Shown here in pieces: positions 5,754-8,207 of a DNA stretch of 8,207 nucleotides. Under the pieces are notes generated by a model that did not search any database, had not been told where the DNA came from, and saw nothing but the letters and a program-made list of their open reading frames with translations. The stretch's first letter is position 1. The number at the start of each line of letters is the position of its first letter. The stretch is from Brevundimonas sp. UBA986 (GTDB lineage: Bacteria; Pseudomonadota; Alphaproteobacteria; Caulobacterales; Caulobacteraceae), in assembly GCA_002292165.1 (NCBI GenBank), contig DBBK01000178.1, positions 7,015-15,221 of the forward strand. Reading direction: 5' to 3'. Both the position numbers and the translations under genes were made by a program.

Positions 5754-6412
5754 GCCGCGGCCATCACGCTGCGGAACAGGGTCGCGCCGTCGGCGGAGCC
5801 CAGCTCGGCCTCGAAGGCCCGGTCGGGGTGGGGCATCATGCCCAGCACATTGCCGCGCGCATTCTGAATGCCGGCGATATTGGCCACCGAGCCGTTCGGA
5901 TTGTCGACGTAGCGGAAGACCACCTGGCCCTCGCCCTCGAGCCGGGCCAGGGTCTCGGCGTCGGCGAAATAGTTTCCATCGCCGTTGCCTTGCGTCATCA
6001 CCACCTCGCGCTGGCCCTGATAGCCGGCGGTGAAGCGGGTCTGACCGTTGGTCACTTCCAGAGCGATGGGCTTGCACACGTACTTCAGCCCGGCGTTGCG
6101 CAGCAGGGCGCCGGGCAGCATTCCGGCCTCGCACAGAATCTGGAAGCCGTTGCAGATGCCGACCACGGCGACGCCGTCGTCGGCGGCCTTCTTCACGGCC
6201 TGCATGATCGGGGCCTGGGCCGCCATGGCGCCGCAGCGCAGATAGTCGCCATAGGAGAAGCCGCCCGGCAGGACGATCAGGTCCAGGTCGTCGGGCAGGC
6301 TGGTTTCGCCATGCCAGACCATCTCCACCCGCTCGCCGGTGGAGCGTTCGATGGCGACTTTACAGTCCCGGTCGCAGTTGGATCCGGGGAAGACGATGAC
6401 GGCTGCGCTCAT
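5750..6412 (-). CDS. purQ: Phosphoribosylformylglycinamidine synthase subunit PurQ (glutaminase)
   Basis: PurQ is the class I glutamine amidotransferase subunit of FGAM synthase. It hydrolyses glutamine and passes ammonia to PurL, with PurS bridging the complex. The 220 residues are normal for the family. Visible features are GSNCDRD at 10-16, LPGGFSYGDYLRCGA at 48-62 (oxyanion strand), VGICNGFQIL at 84-93 with nucleophile Cys87, and GMMPHPDRAFE at 191-201 with catalytic His195. The third triad residue, usually Glu two positions after the His, is Asp197 here, a conservative change. The ATG at 6410-6412 is fixed by the MSAAVIVFPGSN start. There is no Shine-Dalgarno sequence, but a promoter-like block like that of purL ends 8 bases before it. 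It lies 45 bases after the MFS gene on the same strand. Its TAA stop (5750-5752) overlaps the stop of the convergent hydroxylase gene. Confidence 0.97.
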   Translation of the reverse strand: MSAAVIVFPGSNCDRDCKVAIERSTGERVEMVWHGETSLPDDLDLIVLPGGFSYGDYLRCGAMAAQAPIMQAVKKAADDGVAVVGICNGFQILCEAGMLPGALLRNAGLKYVCKPIALEVTNGQTRFTAGYQGQREVVMTQGNGDGNYFADAETLARLEGEGQVVFRYVDNPNGSVANIAGIQNARGNVLGMMPHPDRAFEAELGSADGATLFRSVMAAA

Positions 6413-6420
6413 GGGCGGGG

Positions 6421-6449
6421 CCTCTAGCAGGATTCCGTGAGAGTGTCAG
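6421..6449 (-). promoter_or_regulatory. Putative purQ promoter, nearly leaderless (CTGACAC-N14-GCTAGAGG)
   Basis: On the minus strand CTGACAC (6443-6449) is followed after 14 bases by GCTAGAGG (6421-6428), then CCCCGCCC and the ATG. It repeats the purL layout: the same CTGAC core, the same spacer length, GCTAGA plus a purine and G, the same C-rich seven bases and then ATGAGCGC. It matches the Caulobacter housekeeping promoter pattern, and the predicted transcript start falls one or two bases before the ATG. It could alternatively be an operator shared by both genes. Confidence 0.5.
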
Positions 6450-6457
6450 GCCCGAGA

Positions 6458-7687
6458 TCAGGCGGGCGGCGTGCGTTTTGCGTCCCACATCGCCCAGGCC
6501 CAGATGATCAGGCCGCCGAACGCCAGGGCGGACCCCACCAGACCCGTCGAGGCCCAGCCGAAACCGGCCGCGATGGCCAGGCCGCCGAGGAAGGGGCCCA
6601 GCGCGTTTGCGGTGTTGAAGGCCGAGTGGTTGAGCGCCGCCGCCAGGGTCTGGGCGTCGCCCGCCACATCCATCAGCCGGGTCTGCAGCAGCGATCCCAG
6701 CCCCATCCCCGCCCCGATCAGGACGATGACGATCAGCACGGCCCACAGGTGCGGGGCGGCGAAGAAATACAGGATCAGGGAGAAGACGCTCCAGATCAGC
6801 ATCCCGGCGCCCGCCTTCATCCCGAACCGGTCCGAGGTCCAGCCGCCGATCAGATTGCCGGCCAGCATGCCCCCGCCGAAGACGGCGAAGACCCATGGGA
6901 TCATCTCGGGGCCGACGCCGGTCACCGCCGTCAGGGTCGAGGCCAGATAGGCGTAGACGGCGAACATCCCGCCGAAGCCGATGGCCCCGATGCCCAGCGT
7001 CAGCCAGACCTGCTTGCGCTTCAGGGCGCCGAGCTCACGCAGGGGGCTGGCGTCGGGGTGAGGCGGATCGCGCGGCGCGAACAGGGCCACCAGGGTCATG
7101 GTGATCGCCGCCAGCACCGAGACGGCGGCGAAGGTCCATCGCCAGCCGAAGGCGTGGCTGACCCCTGTGGCTATCGGCACTCCGATCACCGTGGCGATGG
7201 TCAGGCCCAGCAGGATCGTCGAGACCGCCCGCGTCCGGTAGGCCAGGGGCACGACCGAGGCGGCGACCAGGGCCGCGACCCCGAAATAGGCCCCGTGCGG
7301 CAGGCCGCTCAGGAAGCGGAAGGCCAGCATCCAGCCGAAGGTCGGCGACATCGCGCTCAACGCGTTGCCGACGGCGAACAGGGCCATGAAGCCGATCAAC
7401 AGCTTCCAGCGGGCGACGCGCGCGCCGAGCACGGCGAGCAGGGGCGCGCCGACGACGACGCCCAGGGCATAGGCGCTGATGGCGTGACCGGCGGTGGGGG
7501 CGTCGACGCCCAGATCATTGGCGAAGTCCGGCAGGACGCTCATGGCCGAGAACTCGGTGGTCCCGATGGCGAACCCGCCCATGCCAAGCGCCGTCAGGAC
7601 CAGCGCTACCTTCTTCGCATCGACAGCCTGCTGTTCAACGGTGATCGAATGCGCGGCGTCGAGCTCCGGCGTGGTGTCCGTGGCCAT
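6458..7687 (-). CDS. MFS transporter, DHA1 (AraJ/YdhP-like) family
   Basis: This encodes a 409-residue, 12-helix inner-membrane carrier of the major facilitator superfamily, typical in length for the drug:H+ antiporter-1 family. After a polar tail of about 25 residues, TM1 reads VALVLTALGMGGFAIGTTEF (28-47). LLAVLGARVARWKLLIGF (83-100) covers the loop 2-3 motif A region. RFLSGLPHGAYFGV (124-137) is characteristic of the AraJ/YdhP/NepI group. The second half has GNLIGGWTSDRFGMKAG (278-294), the repeat of motif A, and NHSAFNTANALGP (353-365) in the TM11 region. Members export sugars, nucleosides, purines or drugs by proton antiport. The neighbouring purQ makes a purine-related substrate tempting, but the sequence does not show it. 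I chose the ATG at 7685-7687, which has AGGA six bases upstream, over a GTG at 7720 that would add 11 residues and overlap the promoter. Confidence 0.9.
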   Translation of the reverse strand: MATDTTPELDAAHSITVEQQAVDAKKVALVLTALGMGGFAIGTTEFSAMSVLPDFANDLGVDAPTAGHAISAYALGVVVGAPLLAVLGARVARWKLLIGFMALFAVGNALSAMSPTFGWMLAFRFLSGLPHGAYFGVAALVAASVVPLAYRTRAVSTILLGLTIATVIGVPIATGVSHAFGWRWTFAAVSVLAAITMTLVALFAPRDPPHPDASPLRELGALKRKQVWLTLGIGAIGFGGMFAVYAYLASTLTAVTGVGPEMIPWVFAVFGGGMLAGNLIGGWTSDRFGMKAGAGMLIWSVFSLILYFFAAPHLWAVLIVIVLIGAGMGLGSLLQTRLMDVAGDAQTLAAALNHSAFNTANALGPFLGGLAIAAGFGWASTGLVGSALAFGGLIIWAWAMWDAKRTPPA

Positions 7688-7693
7688 GGGGTA

Positions 7694-7697
7694 TCCT
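7694..7697 (-). promoter_or_regulatory. Ribosome binding site deciding the MFS start
   Basis: On the minus strand AGGA lies with a six-base spacer before the ATG at 7687. This favours that start over the in-frame GTG at 7718-7720, which has no such site. Confidence 0.6.
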
Positions 7698-7711
7698 GCG
7701 GGCAGAGAGAA

Positions 7712-7725
7712 TTGCTGCACTGCAA
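7712..7725. promoter_or_regulatory. Imperfect inverted repeat, possible operator of the MFS gene
   Basis: TTGCTGCACTGCAA has matching outer arms (TTGC and GCAA) and one further matching pair inside. It lies immediately downstream of the putative -10 element, over the expected transcription start, where a bound repressor would block the promoter. MFS exporters of this kind are often controlled by a local regulator, but none is encoded in this window. The arms are visible; the role is inferred. Confidence 0.35.
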
Positions 7726-7751
7726 AATAGGGAGGCGGGCCGCGGGATCAA
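7724..7751 (-). promoter_or_regulatory. Putative promoter of the MFS gene (TTGATC-N16-TATTTT)
   Basis: On the minus strand TTGATC (7746-7751) is followed after 16 bases by TATTTT (7724-7729). It also reads as TTGATCC-N13-CCTATTTT in the Caulobacter pattern. It lies in the only sizeable upstream gap of this gene and would give a leader of about 30 bases carrying the AGGA ribosome site. Confidence 0.5.
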
Positions 7752-7793
7752 CCGCAACCCGCTCCGATACCGATCACACCTTGTTTTCGGCGG

Positions 7794-7825
7794 CCCCGTT
7801 TCAGGCGGCCCCCGTTTCAGGCGGC
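7794..7825. repeat. Perfect 16-bp tandem duplication across the chemoreceptor stop codon
   Basis: The unit CCCCGTTTCAGGCGGC occurs at 7794-7809 and again, without any difference, at 7810-7825. A degenerate third copy (12 of 16 bases) precedes it at 7779-7794. The right-hand copy contains the chemoreceptor stop codon (7817-7819) and its last two alanine codons, so the extra copy lies in the 3' untranslated part and leaves the protein unchanged. Confidence 0.95.
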
Positions 7826-8207
7826 GTAGCGCATCCGCGATCCGCCGCGCGCGGCGCCGGTCGCTCCGGACACCTGGAACCGGCTGACCGACTGGCTCAG
7901 CAGTTCGGTCTCCTGGGCCAGGGCGTGGCTGGCGGCGGTGGTCTCTTCCACCATGGCGGCGTTCTGCTGCGTCACCTGATCCATGTGGGCGACGGCGGTG
8001 TTGATCTCGGTCAGGGCGGTGGCCTGCTCCTGGCTGGCGGCGGCCATTTCGGTGATCAGCGAGCCGACGCGCACCACGCGGTCGGAAATCCGGTCCAGAT
8101 TGGCGCCCGTCTGACGGACCAGGTCCACGCCCAGCGACACCTGACGGCCCGAGTTCGAGATCAGGGTGTTGATCTCCTTGGCGGCTTCGGCGGAGCGCTG
8201 GGCCAGG
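7817..8207 (-). CDS. Methyl-accepting chemotaxis protein, C-terminal part (cut by window edge)
   Basis: The frame is open at the right edge and stops at 7817-7819, giving the last 130 residues. They are the descending arm of the cytoplasmic chemoreceptor hairpin: LAQRSAEAAKEINTLISNS just after the tip, then VDLVRQTGANLDRISDRV, SLITEMAAASQEQATALTEI, and MDQVTQQNAAMVEETTAAS, all in the seven-residue coiled-coil pattern. Glu/Gln pairs in the QEQ and VEET segments fit methylation-helix positions. The chain ends LSQSVSRFQV and then a short basic, Gly-rich tail ending RMRYAA. The sensor domain, HAMP domain and the CheA/CheW-binding tip itself lie outside the window, so the signal it detects is unknown. 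It is separated from the MFS gene by 129 bases containing that gene's promoter. Confidence 0.95.
   Translation of the reverse strand, partial: LAQRSAEAAKEINTLISNSGRQVSLGVDLVRQTGANLDRISDRVVRVGSLITEMAAASQEQATALTEINTAVAHMDQVTQQNAAMVEETTAASHALAQETELLSQSVSRFQVSGATGAARGGSRMRYAA

Noticed and set aside
7779..7825. Rho-independent terminator or CRISPR-like repeat downstream of the chemoreceptor
   Set aside because: The repeats are direct, not inverted, no U-run follows a stem on the minus strand, and there is no spacer between the units.

Overview
This GC-rich window looks like chromosomal DNA of an alphaproteobacterium, most likely a member of the Caulobacterales such as Brevundimonas or Caulobacter. 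That placement rests on three things: the strong GC bias at third codon positions, the protein sequences, and several start sites that carry a Caulobacter-like promoter (-35 resembling TTGAC, -10 resembling GCTAnA) with almost no untranslated leader. The genus is an inference. I see no insertion sequence, tRNA, rRNA, CRISPR array or phage gene.

Most genes lie on the minus strand. In minus-strand reading order from the right edge they are: the C-terminal end of a chemoreceptor (7817-8207, cut by the window); a DHA1-type MFS exporter with its own promoter and a possible operator; purQ; then, after a two-gene interruption on the plus strand, an eight-helix tryptophan-rich (TspO-like) membrane protein; a DUF1801 protein; purL; a small Ala-rich lipoprotein; and the N-terminal end of a GT4-like glycosyltransferase (1-299, cut by the window). 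The plus-strand insert (4435-5753) holds a small, very acidic protein with a strong ribosome binding site, and an aspartyl/asparaginyl beta-hydroxylase gene broken by a frameshift.

The functional core is two subunits of formylglycinamidine ribonucleotide (FGAM) synthase, the fourth step of purine synthesis. PurQ is the glutaminase and PurL (small type) is the ATP-dependent synthetase. The third subunit, PurS, is not in the window. purQ and purL are 2.7 kb apart and cannot share a simple transcript, yet their upstream regions have nearly the same layout: CTGACnC, 14 bases, GCTAGARG, CCCCGCC(C), ATG. This is the most interesting pattern here. It suggests matched, nearly leaderless promoters, or a common regulatory site, that keep the separated subunits in step.

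Other points of note are the two-base frameshift in a GC dinucleotide run that removes the iron ligands of the hydroxylase from its reading frame, a perfect 16-bp tandem duplication across the chemoreceptor stop codon, and a four-base convergent overlap between the hydroxylase gene and purQ. I found no convincing undescribed multi-gene system; the window is mostly ordinary housekeeping sequence with some local oddities.
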